Shown here: positions 20,873 to 30,944 of the stretch, piece after piece | How positions within the stretch are numbered: the stretch's first letter is position 1 | Layout: each line of letters begins with the position of its first letter | The notes under the pieces: generated by a model | What the model was told of the DNA's origin: nothing | Databases searched by the model: none | The model's input: only the letters and a program-made list of their open reading frames with translations | Position numbers and translations under genes: made by a program | Assembly (NCBI RefSeq): GCF_000516555.1 | Contig: NZ_AZSJ01000003.1 | Location: 1,751,584 to 1,815,583, forward strand | Direction: 5' to 3' | Source of the DNA: Afipia sp. P52-10 | GTDB lineage: Bacteria; Pseudomonadota; Alphaproteobacteria; Rhizobiales; Xanthobacteraceae | DNA length: 64,000 nt

Positions 20873-21589
20873 TCAGTCTCCCTTGTGACGTTTCGCCGGC
20901 GTTGCATCCGCGTTGGCGAGACGGTGTTGCTTCGTCTGAGAGGGTTTCTTCGGCGGTTTCTTTGCATGCGGCGGCGGCGGTTTCTTCAGGCCGAGTTCCT
21001 CGCGCAGAGCGCGTTCGGCGGCCTTGCCGCGGCGCATGGATTCGGCGATCAGCGCGTCGGTCAGCACCAGCCGCGCCTCCGCGATGTCCTCGATCGTCAG
21101 CAAAACGTCGGTCGGGTCGTCGTTCTTGACGTCATCCCGGCGCAACGCCGCGCGCTCGCCCTCGACGCCGAGCAGCGTTCCACGGAAGCGCTTGCGGCCT
21201 TCATGTGCGACCGCCATCTCGACCTTCACCAGATGACCCGCGTACCGCTCGAAATCGGAACGGCGTACCAGCGGCCGGTCGATGCCGGGCGAGGAAATTT
21301 CCAACCGGTAGGCGCGTTCGATCGGGTCGGCGACGTCCATCACCGGAGACAGGGCTCGCGAGATCGCTTCGCAATCCTCGATGAGCATGGTGCCATCCGG
21401 CCGCTCGGCCATGATTTGCACGGTGGTTCCAGCCTCGCCGGAAATGCGAACCCGGACCAGCCGATAACCCAGGCCATTAAGAACCGGTTCCGCCACCGCC
21501 GACACGCGCGCAGCCAGCCCCGGCTCGACGACGAGGCGGGGTTCGCTCAACGGATCAGGACTGGCCTTGCCAAGAACTTGGTCGGTCAT
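20873..21589 (-). CDS. rimP: ribosome maturation factor RimP
   Basis: Assists 30S assembly by binding S12. The 238-aa protein shows the RimP core ([52 protein letters not shown]) in residues about 20-175, followed by an unusual 60-residue basic tail rich in Lys, Pro and His ([14 protein letters not shown]) that may add RNA affinity. I take the ATG at 21589 (MTDQVLG). It is the first gene of the long operon; its leader from the promoter near 21.76 kb contains the attenuator at 21665-21694. Confidence 0.94.
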   Translation of the reverse strand: MTDQVLGKASPDPLSEPRLVVEPGLAARVSAVAEPVLNGLGYRLVRVRISGEAGTTVQIMAERPDGTMLIEDCEAISRALSPVMDVADPIERAYRLEISSPGIDRPLVRRSDFERYAGHLVKVEMAVAHEGRKRFRGTLLGVEGERAALRRDDVKNDDPTDVLLTIEDIAEARLVLTDALIAESMRRGKAAERALREELGLKKPPPPHAKKPPKKPSQTKQHRLANADATPAKRHKGD

Positions 21590-21664
21590 GGACGGCAAAA
21601 GGGTTCCGCGTTGGTGGTCGTTGGCCGGCGATGGCCGGCCTGCGCTCCGGGGCTTTCAGGTAAT

Positions 21665-21694
21665 AAAAAAGAGCGGGTCCCGGGGGGCCCACTC
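21665..21694 (-). terminator. intrinsic terminator/attenuator in the rimP-nusA operon leader
   Basis: On the minus strand a 10-11 bp GC-rich stem (GAGTGGGCCC pairing with GGGACCCGCTC, one mismatch) is followed directly by six T residues (21670 to 21665). It lies about 75 nt upstream of the rimP ATG and 50 nt downstream of the promoter, in the 5' leader of a housekeeping operon, so it is best read as an attenuator. Confidence 0.8.
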
Positions 21695-21747
21695 TCAATC
21701 TGCGATCAGATCAACTCTGACCGTTATGAGAAACCATCAGTAAGCGG

Positions 21748-21776
21748 AATATAGCGGCTTACCGGAGCTTCGGCAA
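21748..21776 (-). promoter_or_regulatory. sigma-70-type promoter of the rimP-nusA-infB operon
   Basis: TTGCCG (-35, 21776-21771), a 17-nt spacer, and TATATT (-10, 21753-21748) on the minus strand. Spacing is ideal and both boxes are close to consensus. Transcription would start near 21741 and run through the attenuator into rimP. Confidence 0.75.
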
Positions 21777-21873
21777 GGCCTCGGAAGGAAGCAATTTCAA
21801 CGGTTTGTCGGCTAACCGTTCGTTCATGCTCCTGGCTTAGACTGCCGCCGTACCGAAGATCCCAGCCTGACCG

Positions 21874-22953
21874 ATGCTTGCCGCCAGCTCCTCCCTGCCT
21901 GACCTCGAAGAGATCGTCAGGAGCGTCACCCCGGAGCGGCGGGCGATCGCCCTGCGCAAGCTCGGCGCGCTGTTCGTGCAAGGGGCCTCACGTTTCAACG
22001 TTCAGCATGTGGCCCTGTTCGACACCGTGCTGAAGAGCTTGCTGCCGCAGGCCGATGGCGAGGCGAGAGCGGCTCTGGCAGGCCAACTCGCTGCGTTGGC
22101 CAATGCGCCGCCGTCGGTGGTACGCGAACTCGTTCTCGATGCTGAGATCAAGGTTGCCGGGCCGCTGCTGCGGGCCTCTCCGGTGATCGACGAGGCGACG
22201 TTGATCGAGGTCGTGCGATGCTGCGGGCAAGCGCATTTGCAGGCGGTGGCAGAACGTCTGATCGTGCCCGAGAGCGTCACCGATGCGCTGCTTGTGCGGG
22301 GTGAACGTGAGGTGGTGCGCAGCGCCGCCGCGAATGCCGGGGCGCTGTTTTCGGTCAAGGGCTACTCCAGCCTGGTTCGGCGTGCGGCCGATGACGGTGT
22401 GCTCGCGATGGCGATTGGTCTGCGCGAAGACCTGCCGACGCCGCTGCTGCAACGGTTGCTGAGCGAGTCGGCCGACATCGTCCGCCGCAGGTTGTTTCAA
22501 ACGGCAAGCCCGGCGCGGCGGGCGGCGATCGCGCGAACCATGGCGGAAGCGGTCGCCGATGCTGATGCACCAACGGTGCGCGACTTTGCATCGGCGCAGC
22601 AGGCGGTTCTCGTCTTGCAGCAGGCCGGCGCGCTCGATCATGCAACGCTGACGGGGTTCGTCAAGGAACGGAAGTACGAAGAGACGGTCGTGGCGATCGC
22701 GGCGGTGTCCGGCCTGGCGATCGATGCGGTCGATCGCGTGATTGCCGGCGGCCGGCGCGATTCCATTCTTATTCTCGGACGCGCGTTGGGTCTCGAATGG
22801 AGCGCTGTTCGCGCGCTGCTGTCTTTGCGCCTCGGTGCTGGCCGCTCGCTCTCGATCGCCGATATCGAGGATGCGCGCGTCAATTTCGAGCGTCTTGCGT
22901 TGCCGACGGCCCAGCGGGTCGTCGCATTCTGGAAAGACCGCGGTCAAATCTAG
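21874..22953 (+). CDS. DUF2336 domain-containing protein
   Basis: A 359-aa, helix-rich, Ala/Leu/Arg-rich soluble protein matching the DUF2336 family, which is widespread in alphaproteobacteria. It reads as HEAT-like helical repeats: PERRAIALRKLGALFVQ, DGEARAALAGQLAALAN, RGEREVVRSAAANAGALFS, and a C-terminal helix ending LPTAQRVVAFWKDRG. No catalytic motif, signal or membrane segment is visible. It is divergent from the rimP operon (285 nt apart) and convergent with trmB. Function unknown. Confidence 0.82.
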   Translation: MLAASSSLPDLEEIVRSVTPERRAIALRKLGALFVQGASRFNVQHVALFDTVLKSLLPQADGEARAALAGQLAALANAPPSVVRELVLDAEIKVAGPLLRASPVIDEATLIEVVRCCGQAHLQAVAERLIVPESVTDALLVRGEREVVRSAAANAGALFSVKGYSSLVRRAADDGVLAMAIGLREDLPTPLLQRLLSESADIVRRRLFQTASPARRAAIARTMAEAVADADAPTVRDFASAQQAVLVLQQAGALDHATLTGFVKERKYEETVVAIAAVSGLAIDAVDRVIAGGRRDSILILGRALGLEWSAVRALLSLRLGAGRSLSIADIEDARVNFERLALPTAQRVVAFWKDRGQI

Positions 22954-23049
22954 CACGTTGAGCGGCGTCGCAGCGGTTCGAACGAGCGTGTCAAAGAGCG
23001 CCAAACCAGGCCTTGATTGCTCGTTTCACGCGAGGCCCGGGAGCCATCG

Positions 23050-23781
23050 TCAGGATTTGCGGATCGAACCAGGCGCGTGCCGCGCGAAGATCAGATAGGT
23101 GGCGCGGCGGCCTTCGCGTTCGGCCTTTCGCCCATAGCGCGTCATCGTATAGCCAGGCCAGGGCTTGCGCCAATCGTCGGCGCGTTCGGCGGTCCAGACG
23201 AAATCGGCGGATCGGTGAACGTGTGCCAGTGTCCACGCGGCGTAATGATCGATGTCGCTGACGAAGCGAAATTCGCCGTCATCGCGCAGAATGCGGACCA
23301 TCGCGGCGAGGGTGCGATCCTGCACGAAGCGGCGTTTCCAGTGGCGGCGTTTCGGCCACGGGTCGGGATGGATCAGGTCGATGCGGGTGAGCGAGGCCGG
23401 CGGGAGCCAGGCAAGCAACTCCGCAGCGTCTCCGGCGAACAGCCGGATATTGGTCAGTCCGAGCTCGTCGATGCGGGCGAGGATCTTCGCCATGCCGTTC
23501 ACGTAGGGTTCGCAACCGATAAATCCGGTGGTTGGATGGGCGGCCGCTTCCGCGAGCAGATGCTCGCCGCCGCCGAATCCGATCTCCAGCCGCACCGCGC
23601 TGATGGCCGGGCCGAACAGCGTTGCAGCCGATGCCAGTGGCGGCGCATCAATGGTGATGGCGAGCTGCGGCAGCAGCGTCGTCATCAGGTCGGCCTGATG
23701 CAGACGGAGCTTGTGGCCCTTGCGCCGGCCGAAGAACGAGCCCGGCGCGCGCAGCTTTGAAGTCGTGTCGGAAGTCATCAT
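23050..23781 (-). CDS. trmB: tRNA (guanine-N7-)-methyltransferase
   Basis: SAM-dependent enzyme making m7G46 in tRNA. The 243-aa protein has the SAM-binding loop LEIGFGGGEHLLAEA, the TrmB signature NIRLFAGDAAELL, the HPDPWPKRRHWKRR motif with catalytic Asp, and the TMTRYGRKAEREGR C-terminal Gly-x-Arg region. The start is one of two adjacent ATG codons (23781 or 23778) after AGGA. The open frame continues much farther upstream, across the XRE gene, but that part is not coding. The XRE regulator lies 68 nt upstream on the same strand. Confidence 0.93.
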   Translation of the reverse strand: MMTSDTTSKLRAPGSFFGRRKGHKLRLHQADLMTTLLPQLAITIDAPPLASAATLFGPAISAVRLEIGFGGGEHLLAEAAAHPTTGFIGCEPYVNGMAKILARIDELGLTNIRLFAGDAAELLAWLPPASLTRIDLIHPDPWPKRRHWKRRFVQDRTLAAMVRILRDDGEFRFVSDIDHYAAWTLAHVHRSADFVWTAERADDWRKPWPGYTMTRYGRKAEREGRRATYLIFARHAPGSIRKS

Positions 23782-23849
23782 GCATCCTGCATCAAGCAGG
23801 CGCGGATTTGCGAGATGAAAAGGGAGGAGTGCGGGCCGGGCGGCAGCGG

Positions 23850-24266
23850 TCAGCGGTGATCGGGCTGCTCGCGTCCTGCGATCTGCTCGACCAGATCGAC
23901 GATGCTGCGGCGGAGCTTCGCGTCGCTGATGCGCGTGAAGGCGCGGGTCAGCGCCAACCCTTCGGACGTGGCGAGAAAATCGGAAACATAGGCGGGAGAC
24001 GGGGCTTCGCTGGCGCCATTGGCATTCACGGCGCCGCCGGGGCCGCCTTCGAACAGGAACGACACCGGAATGCGCAGGATTTCGGAGATCTGCTGCAGGC
24101 GGCTTGCGCCGACCCGATTGGTTCCCTTCTCGTATTTCTGGATCTGCTGGAAGGTCAGCCCGAGCGACTCGCCGAGTTTCTCCTGGCTCATGCCGAGCAT
24201 GATGCGCCGCATGCGAATCCGGCTCCCGACGTACTTGTCGACGGGATTGGGCGCTTTTACCGACAT
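23850..24266 (-). CDS. XRE family helix-turn-helix transcriptional regulator
   Basis: DNA-binding regulator of 138 aa. The Cro/CI-type HTH spans about residues 8-66 (VGSRIRMRRIMLGMSQEKLG, then LTFQQIQKYEKGTNRVG and LQQISEILRIPVSFLFEG). A linker and a short C-terminal helix (about 100-138) follow. It resembles the PraR-type XRE proteins of rhizobia; that assignment is from family resemblance only. ATG 24266 has GGAG at 6-nt spacing. It follows lnt on the same strand after a 260-nt AT-rich region that carries repeated TATAGTA motifs, a likely autoregulatory site. Confidence 0.88.
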   Translation of the reverse strand: MSVKAPNPVDKYVGSRIRMRRIMLGMSQEKLGESLGLTFQQIQKYEKGTNRVGASRLQQISEILRIPVSFLFEGGPGGAVNANGASEAPSPAYVSDFLATSEGLALTRAFTRISDAKLRRSIVDLVEQIAGREQPDHR

Positions 24267-24408
24267 CAGCTTCTCCTCGGGCTCGCCTATGTTCATGATG
24301 TTTGCCCGCCTCTCGGAAACCCACAAACAACTACGCGGATTGGATGGTCGTGGTCAAATTCTTGTCTGCAATTGAGGGAAAAAGTTAGGTTAGATCGAGG
24401 CGATTCAT

Positions 24409-24440
24409 CTACTATAGGCTGTAAATATAGTATCATAGTA
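24409..24440. promoter_or_regulatory. TATAGTA repeat cluster upstream of the XRE gene
   Basis: TACTATA at 24410-24416 (the motif on the other strand), TATAGTA at 24426-24432 and CATAGTA at 24434-24440, in an AT-rich stretch that stands out in this GC-rich genome. The first two form an inverted repeat ACTATA-N9-TATAGT; the last two are direct repeats 8 bp apart. It lies about 145-175 nt before the XRE start. Confidence 0.5.
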
Positions 24441-24526
24441 CCATATATGTTGAGTTCCCTCCTCTGCAAGTTTCATCTATAGGGTTGCGCGTTAAACAAA
24501 CGCTAGGCGCTGATAGGATTTTTCTC

Positions 24527-26122
24527 TCAGGAATTGAGCTGCGATCGTCTGCGAATCACGACGAAGCCGGCCAACGCCACCAGCACCGCTGCGGGAATGT
24601 CCGTCATCCTGCCATAGAGCGGAGTGGCGACCGAGGCTGGAAGTCCGGCGTCCACCACGCCTTCCGTACCGAGATCGAGACGGGCGACAATCCGCCCGAG
24701 CGGATCGATCACCGCGGAAATGCCGGTGTTGGCGGCGCGAACGATCGGGAGCCCCTCCTCGATGGCGCGCAGGCGCGTCTGCTGCAGGTGCTGATAGGGG
24801 CCGGTGCTCTGTCCGAACCAGCCATCGTTGGTGACGTTGACAATCCAGGCGGGCCGTTCCTCGCGAGTCGTGATCTCGCCCGGGAAGATTGCTTCGTAGC
24901 AGATCAGCGGCAGCATGCGCGGTGCGTGCGGCAGGTCGATCGGCCGGCGCCGTGTGCCGGGAATGAAGCCGCCCTGGATTTTGGTGATCTGCGTGAAGCC
25001 GAGCTTCTCCATCGCGGTCTGGAACGGCAGATACTCGCCGAACGGGACGAGGTGCAGCTTGTCGTAAACCGACAGGATGGTGCCGTCGTGATCGATCGCG
25101 TAGATCGAGTTATAGGCACGGCTGATCGGCAGGCCCGGCGGCGACGCGTCCGGCGGGCGCACCGCACCGGTGATCAGGACCGTCCCGCGCGGCAGCAGGT
25201 CGGCGATCTGTGCCATCGCATCGGCCTCACGTGCGAGGAAGAACGGGAACGCTGACTCCGGCCAGATCAGGAGAGTGGTGTCGCTGAGGCCCGTGGACTG
25301 TGGTCCCGACGCGCGCTCCGACAGGGCGAGATAGCGGCGCATCACCTCGGCCTTTGCGCCGTAGTTGAATTTCTTATCCTGCGGCAGGTTGGGCTGCATG
25401 ATGCGGAGTTTGACGCCCTCCACCCAGCGCGTCGGCTCGCGGGCCAGCCGCAGCGCCCCATAGGCGCCCATCACCGCAAGCAAGGTGAGCGCGAGCACGG
25501 GCCAGATATGGCGCGAGGTCTTGCGGTCGTCGATCAGCACCGCGGGACTTGCGAAGATCGCCACGGTCAGAAACGTCAGCCCCCAGAGGCCGATCAGCGA
25601 TGCGGTCTGTGCCAGTGCCAGCGGTGCCGACAGTGCATAGCCGAGCGCATTCCATGGAAATCCGGAGAGGATGTGTCCGCGCAGCCATTCCGTTGCGGTG
25701 AGCGCTATCGCCAATGTGAGAATGCGCGACGCGTCGCGTACCCACAGCCACCGCGCGACCAGAAAGCCTAAGGCCATGAACAGCGCCAGTCCTGCCGGCA
25801 GTCCAGCGACGGCAAACGGCAGCAGCCAGCCAAACGTCTGGGCGTCGACCAGCAAGGCGTTGCCGACCCAGTAGAGACCCGCCAGGAAGTAACCGAAGCC
25901 GAACCACCAGCCGGTCAGCGCCGCTGCCGGTGCTCCACCGAATTTTCCGCTGCCGGCGCCATCGATCAGCCAGACGACGACCGGCAGCGTCAGGAACAGG
26001 ATCGGCCATGCGTTGAACGGGGCCATCGCCAGTGCGGACAGCGCCCCACTCGCCAGCGCGATCAAGGCGCGGCGCCAGCCCCAGGAGAGAATGATGGCGT
26101 GGGCGATCCGTGCCAGGCTCAC
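24527..26122 (-). CDS. lnt: apolipoprotein N-acyltransferase
   Basis: Inner-membrane enzyme that adds the third acyl chain to lipoproteins. The 531-aa protein has about six to seven N-terminal membrane helices (residues about 12-215) and a periplasmic nitrilase-like domain. The catalytic triad is visible in order: Glu in IWPESAFPF (about 286), Lys in YDKLHLVPFGEYLP (about 354) and Cys in PLICYEAIFPGE (about 406). A last helix near 505-525 re-enters the membrane. Its ATG overlaps the stop of the corC-like gene (ATGA), as in the E. coli miaB-ybeZ-ybeY-ybeX-lnt cluster. Confidence 0.95.
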   Translation of the reverse strand: MSLARIAHAIILSWGWRRALIALASGALSALAMAPFNAWPILFLTLPVVVWLIDGAGSGKFGGAPAAALTGWWFGFGYFLAGLYWVGNALLVDAQTFGWLLPFAVAGLPAGLALFMALGFLVARWLWVRDASRILTLAIALTATEWLRGHILSGFPWNALGYALSAPLALAQTASLIGLWGLTFLTVAIFASPAVLIDDRKTSRHIWPVLALTLLAVMGAYGALRLAREPTRWVEGVKLRIMQPNLPQDKKFNYGAKAEVMRRYLALSERASGPQSTGLSDTTLLIWPESAFPFFLAREADAMAQIADLLPRGTVLITGAVRPPDASPPGLPISRAYNSIYAIDHDGTILSVYDKLHLVPFGEYLPFQTAMEKLGFTQITKIQGGFIPGTRRRPIDLPHAPRMLPLICYEAIFPGEITTREERPAWIVNVTNDGWFGQSTGPYQHLQQTRLRAIEEGLPIVRAANTGISAVIDPLGRIVARLDLGTEGVVDAGLPASVATPLYGRMTDIPAAVLVALAGFVVIRRRSQLNS

Positions 26123-27267
26123 GGGCCGCTCGCGGAGTGTCCGGGCGACGACTCGCCCGGTTTGGCATCGCCGGAGTCGGCCTTTGGCGGAGCGGTGGGC
26201 GCTTCGGACGTATCACGGCGGCGTTGCTCGCGCATGCGCGGGGTCGGTCGTTCCTTGCGGATGCTGATGCGCAGTCGCTTGACGCGGCGGGGATCGGCAT
26301 CGAGCACCTCGATTTCGAACGGGCCCGGACCGGATATGACTTCGCCGCGAACCGGCAACCGTCCGACATGGGCGACGAGATAGCCGCCAAGGGTATCGAC
26401 ATTGCTGGTCTCGCCGAGGTCGAACTCCTTGCCCACGGTGGCGATGACATCTTCGATCGGCGCGCGCGCGTCGGCGATGAAGGAGTTGTCCGGCTGCTTG
26501 ACGATAGATGGCGACGTGTCGTCGTCGTGCTCGTCGTCGATCTCGCCGACGATCTGTTCGACGAGGTCCTCCATCGAGACCAGCCCGTCGGTGCCGCCAT
26601 ATTCGTCCACCACCAGCGCCAGATGGGTGCGGGTGGCTTGCATTTGCGCGAGCAGATCGAGAGCCGGCATCGAGGGCGGCACATACAGCAGCTTGCGGAC
26701 GATGCCGGCGTCTTCGAGCGACATGGCAAGATTGATGCTGCGCAGATCGAGGTTAGCGGTGAAAGGCCGCTTGCGCCGTGTGTTGGCGGTCGGGTCGATC
26801 TGCGCGCGCGAGGTGATGAAGGCAAGCAGATCGCGGATGTGCACCATCCCCTCGGGATCGTCGAGGGTGTCGCGATAGACGACGAGGCGCGAGTGCGCGG
26901 CGCTCTCGAACAGCTTCATCAACTCGCCGAGCGAGATGTCCTGGCGCACGGCGACGATGTCCGCCCGTTGCACCATCACGTCGGCGATCCGCCGTTCGCG
27001 CAGGTTGAGGATGTTGCGCAACATGGCGCGCTCGGCGGCGCTGAAGCTCGTCTCGTCCGGGGTCGAGGCCTCCAGCACCACCTGCAAGTCGGCGCGCAGC
27101 GAGCCGGATCGCCAGCCGAACAGCGTACGGATCGCGCGCACCAGCCAGTTGTCGTGCGCAGGCCGCAGCACGTCGCCCTCTCGCACCGGCACCGGCAGGT
27201 TGCGGGGTTGAGACGGGGGTTCGCCGTCGTTGTTTGTCGCGGGCTCAGAGGGCACGGCTGTATTCAT
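26119..27267 (-). CDS. CBS domain hemolysin/CorC-family protein (TlyC/YbeX-like)
   Basis: A 382-aa cytoplasmic protein with no membrane helices, so the short CorC/YbeX type rather than the DUF21-containing CNNM type. Residues about 85-230 hold two CBS motifs ([16 protein letters not shown] and VHIRDLLAF, then [17 protein letters not shown]), followed by the [20 protein letters not shown] linker and the CorC_HlyC FAD-fold domain. The first 60 residues are Pro-rich and disordered-looking. YbeX homologues are linked to Mg/Co efflux and ribosome metabolism. The gene overlaps both ybeY (start) and lnt (stop) by 4 nt or less, so all three are coupled. Confidence 0.92.
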   Translation of the reverse strand: MNTAVPSEPATNNDGEPPSQPRNLPVPVREGDVLRPAHDNWLVRAIRTLFGWRSGSLRADLQVVLEASTPDETSFSAAERAMLRNILNLRERRIADVMVQRADIVAVRQDISLGELMKLFESAAHSRLVVYRDTLDDPEGMVHIRDLLAFITSRAQIDPTANTRRKRPFTANLDLRSINLAMSLEDAGIVRKLLYVPPSMPALDLLAQMQATRTHLALVVDEYGGTDGLVSMEDLVEQIVGEIDDEHDDDTSPSIVKQPDNSFIADARAPIEDVIATVGKEFDLGETSNVDTLGGYLVAHVGRLPVRGEVISGPGPFEIEVLDADPRRVKRLRISIRKERPTPRMREQRRRDTSEAPTAPPKADSGDAKPGESSPGHSASGP

Positions 27268-27746
27268 CGGTAAGGATCTGGAATGCCGAGATCGCTGAGA
27301 ATCGTCCGCTCGAGGTTCTCCATGACCTCCGCGTCGGCGTCGGTCTCATGGTCGTAACCGATGAGGTGAAGAAATCCATGCACCGCGAGGTGGCTGAGGT
27401 GATGAGCGAAAGGCTTGTCCTCGTCGCCGGCTTCCCGGCGCGTGGTCTCATAGGCGATTGCGATGTCGCCGAGCATGCGCGGCTGGGCCACCGGTCCAGG
27501 CGCGGGCGCAGCAGGAAACGACAGCACATTGGTTGGCTTGTCGATCCCGCGCCAATCGCGGTTGAGCGTTCGAATTCCTGAATCATCGGTCAGCACAATA
27601 GCAACTTCGATGCCGTCGGCAGAAGAGGCAGCTTTGCGCGCGGCGGCATCGATGGCGCGCTGCACAAGAGCTTCGGCGTCCGGTTCGGCCTCCCAGCAGG
27701 AAGCTGTAACGAGAATGTCGGCCGACAAGGGCGCGCGCGGTTCCAT
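27264..27746 (-). CDS. ybeY: endoribonuclease YbeY (rRNA maturation factor)
   Basis: Zinc-dependent single-strand endoribonuclease for 16S 3'-end maturation and ribosome quality control. The 160-aa protein carries the family motif HLAVHGFLHLIGYDH (H-x3-H-x5-H) and DWRGIDKPTNVLSFP. ATG 27746 is the first ATG; a TTG at 27755 is possible. It lies 18 nt after phoH and overlaps the CBS gene stop-to-start, preserving the phoH-ybeY-corC-lnt order. Confidence 0.94.
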   Translation of the reverse strand: MEPRAPLSADILVTASCWEAEPDAEALVQRAIDAAARKAASSADGIEVAIVLTDDSGIRTLNRDWRGIDKPTNVLSFPAAPAPGPVAQPRMLGDIAIAYETTRREAGDEDKPFAHHLSHLAVHGFLHLIGYDHETDADAEVMENLERTILSDLGIPDPYR

Positions 27747-27764
27747 AGCGAACAATCGTTGATA

Positions 27765-28817
27765 TCAGGGCTTGCCGCCGGCGGGCCGGGGCGCAGCCTT
27801 CTCGTAGGCCGCCACGATGCGCTGCACCAGTTCGTGACGGATCACATCCTCGGCAGCGAACGTCACCTGCGCGATCCCCTCGACGCCGTCGAGCAGCCGG
27901 GTCGCTTCCGCAAGTCCGGAGGGCTGGCCATTCGGCAGGTCGACCTGGCTCGGGTCACCGGTGACGATCATCCGGCTGTTCTCGCCAAGTCGCGTCAGGA
28001 ACATCTTCATCTGCATCGACGTCGTATTCTGTGCTTCGTCGAGGATGATGACGGCGTTGGTCAGCGTGCGGCCGCGCATGAAGGCCAGCGGCGCGATCTC
28101 GATCTCACCGGTCTGCAGTGCGCGCTCGACCACGCGCGCATCCATCAAGTCATAGAGCGCGTCGTAGATCGGGCGCAGATAAGGGTCGACCTTCTCGCGC
28201 ATGTCGCCGGGCAGGAAGCCAAGTCGCTCGCCGGCTTCGACCGCAGGGCGTGACAGGATGATCTTGTCCACTTCCTTGCGCTCGAACAGTTGTGCGGCGT
28301 GCGCAACCGCAAGCCAGGTCTTGCCGGTGCCGGCGGGGCCGACGCCGAAGACCAGCGAATAGCGCTTGAGCGCGCGGATGTAGGCGTCTTGGGCTGCGGT
28401 GCGCGCCCGCACCGGACGCTTGCGCAGGTTGATCTCCTCGAAGGACGGGCGTGCGGATTTAGGATCGAAATCGAACAGCGAGCCTTGCGCGATCACCGCG
28501 CGGATCGCGCCATCGACGTCGCCTTGCGTCAATTCGTGGCCCTGGAGCACCTGCTCGTACAAGCTTTCGAGCACGCGGCGCGCAGCCTCGCAGCCGTCGC
28601 GTGATCCGGCGACGGTGACGTGATTGCCGCGCTGATCGGCAACCACATTCAGTCGCCGCTCCAGCAGGGCGAGGTTCTGGCCGTACTGCCCAACGAGGGA
28701 GGATGCTGCACGGTTGTCGTCGAAGGCGAGTTCGATATGGGCGTCCGGCGCTTTCAGGTCTCGGTCGATTTTGCGGCCGGGGGCGAGCGATGGCGAATCC
28801 GATGCGCTTTTTGGCAA
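27765..28817 (-). CDS. phoH: PhoH-like ATPase (YbeZ type)
   Basis: P-loop NTPase/RNA-helicase-like protein that partners with YbeY. The 350-aa sequence has an N-terminal KH-like part (NLALLERRLNVVADQRGNHVTVAG), then Walker A VFGVGPAGTGKTWLA, DKIILSRPAVEAGERLGFLPGD, and Walker B NAVIILDEAQNTT with SRMIVTGDPSQVDLP. The start is chosen as TTG 28817: it is 5 nt after the miaB stop, has GGAG about 10 nt upstream inside miaB, and gives the usual PKSASD N terminus. The longer in-frame reading lies within miaB and is a shadow. Confidence 0.93.
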   Translation of the reverse strand: MPKSASDSPSLAPGRKIDRDLKAPDAHIELAFDDNRAASSLVGQYGQNLALLERRLNVVADQRGNHVTVAGSRDGCEAARRVLESLYEQVLQGHELTQGDVDGAIRAVIAQGSLFDFDPKSARPSFEEINLRKRPVRARTAAQDAYIRALKRYSLVFGVGPAGTGKTWLAVAHAAQLFERKEVDKIILSRPAVEAGERLGFLPGDMREKVDPYLRPIYDALYDLMDARVVERALQTGEIEIAPLAFMRGRTLTNAVIILDEAQNTTSMQMKMFLTRLGENSRMIVTGDPSQVDLPNGQPSGLAEATRLLDGVEGIAQVTFAAEDVIRHELVQRIVAAYEKAAPRPAGGKP

Positions 28818-28822
28818 GGGTT

Positions 28823-30250
<1,428 letters not shown>

Positions 30251-30419
30251 CGAAATCCGTGGTAGCGCAACAACATGACGCGCCGACCGCGCGCCTCGCG
30301 CCATTCAAATATAGGCAAAAACCCGGCGAATCCAGCGCCCGCAGCCGTTGTTTTCGAGCGATTTGGCGAGCGAGCGGCAGCGAGCGGGTTCCAGCCCCGC
30401 CCCCGGTGCCGTCCGGCAG

Positions 30420-30872
30420 TTATGCCTTGTCCTCGTCGAGCGGCACGCAATAAAGCTCGAGCCGGTGATCGACGAGCTTGTAGCCGAGCTTGCGGGCCAC
30501 CTCGGTCTGCAGCTTCTCGATCTCGTCGGAGGTGAACTCGATCACGGTGCCGTCGCGCAGATTGATCAGGTGATCGTGGTGAGTCTCGCGCATCTGCTCA
30601 TAGCGCGCGCGGCCTTCGCGGAAATCGTGCCGCTCGATGATGCCGGCATCTTCGAACAGTTTGACGGTGCGATAGACCGTCGAGATCGAGATTTTGTCGT
30701 CGATCGCGACGCAGCGGCGATAGAGCTCTTCGACGTCCGGGTGATCGGTTGCTGCGGCGAGCACGCGTGCGATCACGCGCCGCTGCTCGGTCATGCGCAT
30801 GCCGGTCGCCGCACAGCGTGTCTCGATGTCGTCACCCTTCGGCGTTGCAGGCATCGGTTTCACCGCAGTCAT
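30420..30872 (-). CDS. fur: Fur family metal regulator (Fur/Mur)
   Basis: Dimeric metal-dependent repressor, 150 aa. Winged helix at about 20-85 (GMRMTEQRRVIARVL, ISISTVYRTVKLFEDAGIIERHDF) and metal-binding dimerisation domain with THHDHLINL (His 98, 99, 101) and VDHRLELYC. In Bradyrhizobium the orthologue responds to manganese (Mur) and also acts at the irr promoter; which metal is sensed here cannot be read from sequence. No CxxC zinc sites are present. ATG 30872 is preceded by GAGAGAG. It lies between rimI and miaB on the same strand, 72 nt after rimI. Confidence 0.92.
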   Translation of the reverse strand: MTAVKPMPATPKGDDIETRCAATGMRMTEQRRVIARVLAAATDHPDVEELYRRCVAIDDKISISTVYRTVKLFEDAGIIERHDFREGRARYEQMRETHHDHLINLRDGTVIEFTSDEIEKLQTEVARKLGYKLVDHRLELYCVPLDEDKA

Positions 30873-30944
30873 CGATCGCTCTCTCGTCAACGGATCGGAA
30901 CGTCTCGCTCGCATATATAGGTCTTTTCTGGCACCGCTGGAACG

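Noticed and set aside
21599-21873. Search for a tRNA gene ahead of rimP (as metY in E. coli)
   Set aside because: No cloverleaf or CCA-proximal T-loop sequence was recognised; the stretch holds a promoter and an attenuator hairpin.
23782-24330. Upstream extension of the trmB frame across the XRE gene
   Set aside because: The extension has no homology or binding site, and the XRE product is well formed in another frame of the same strand.
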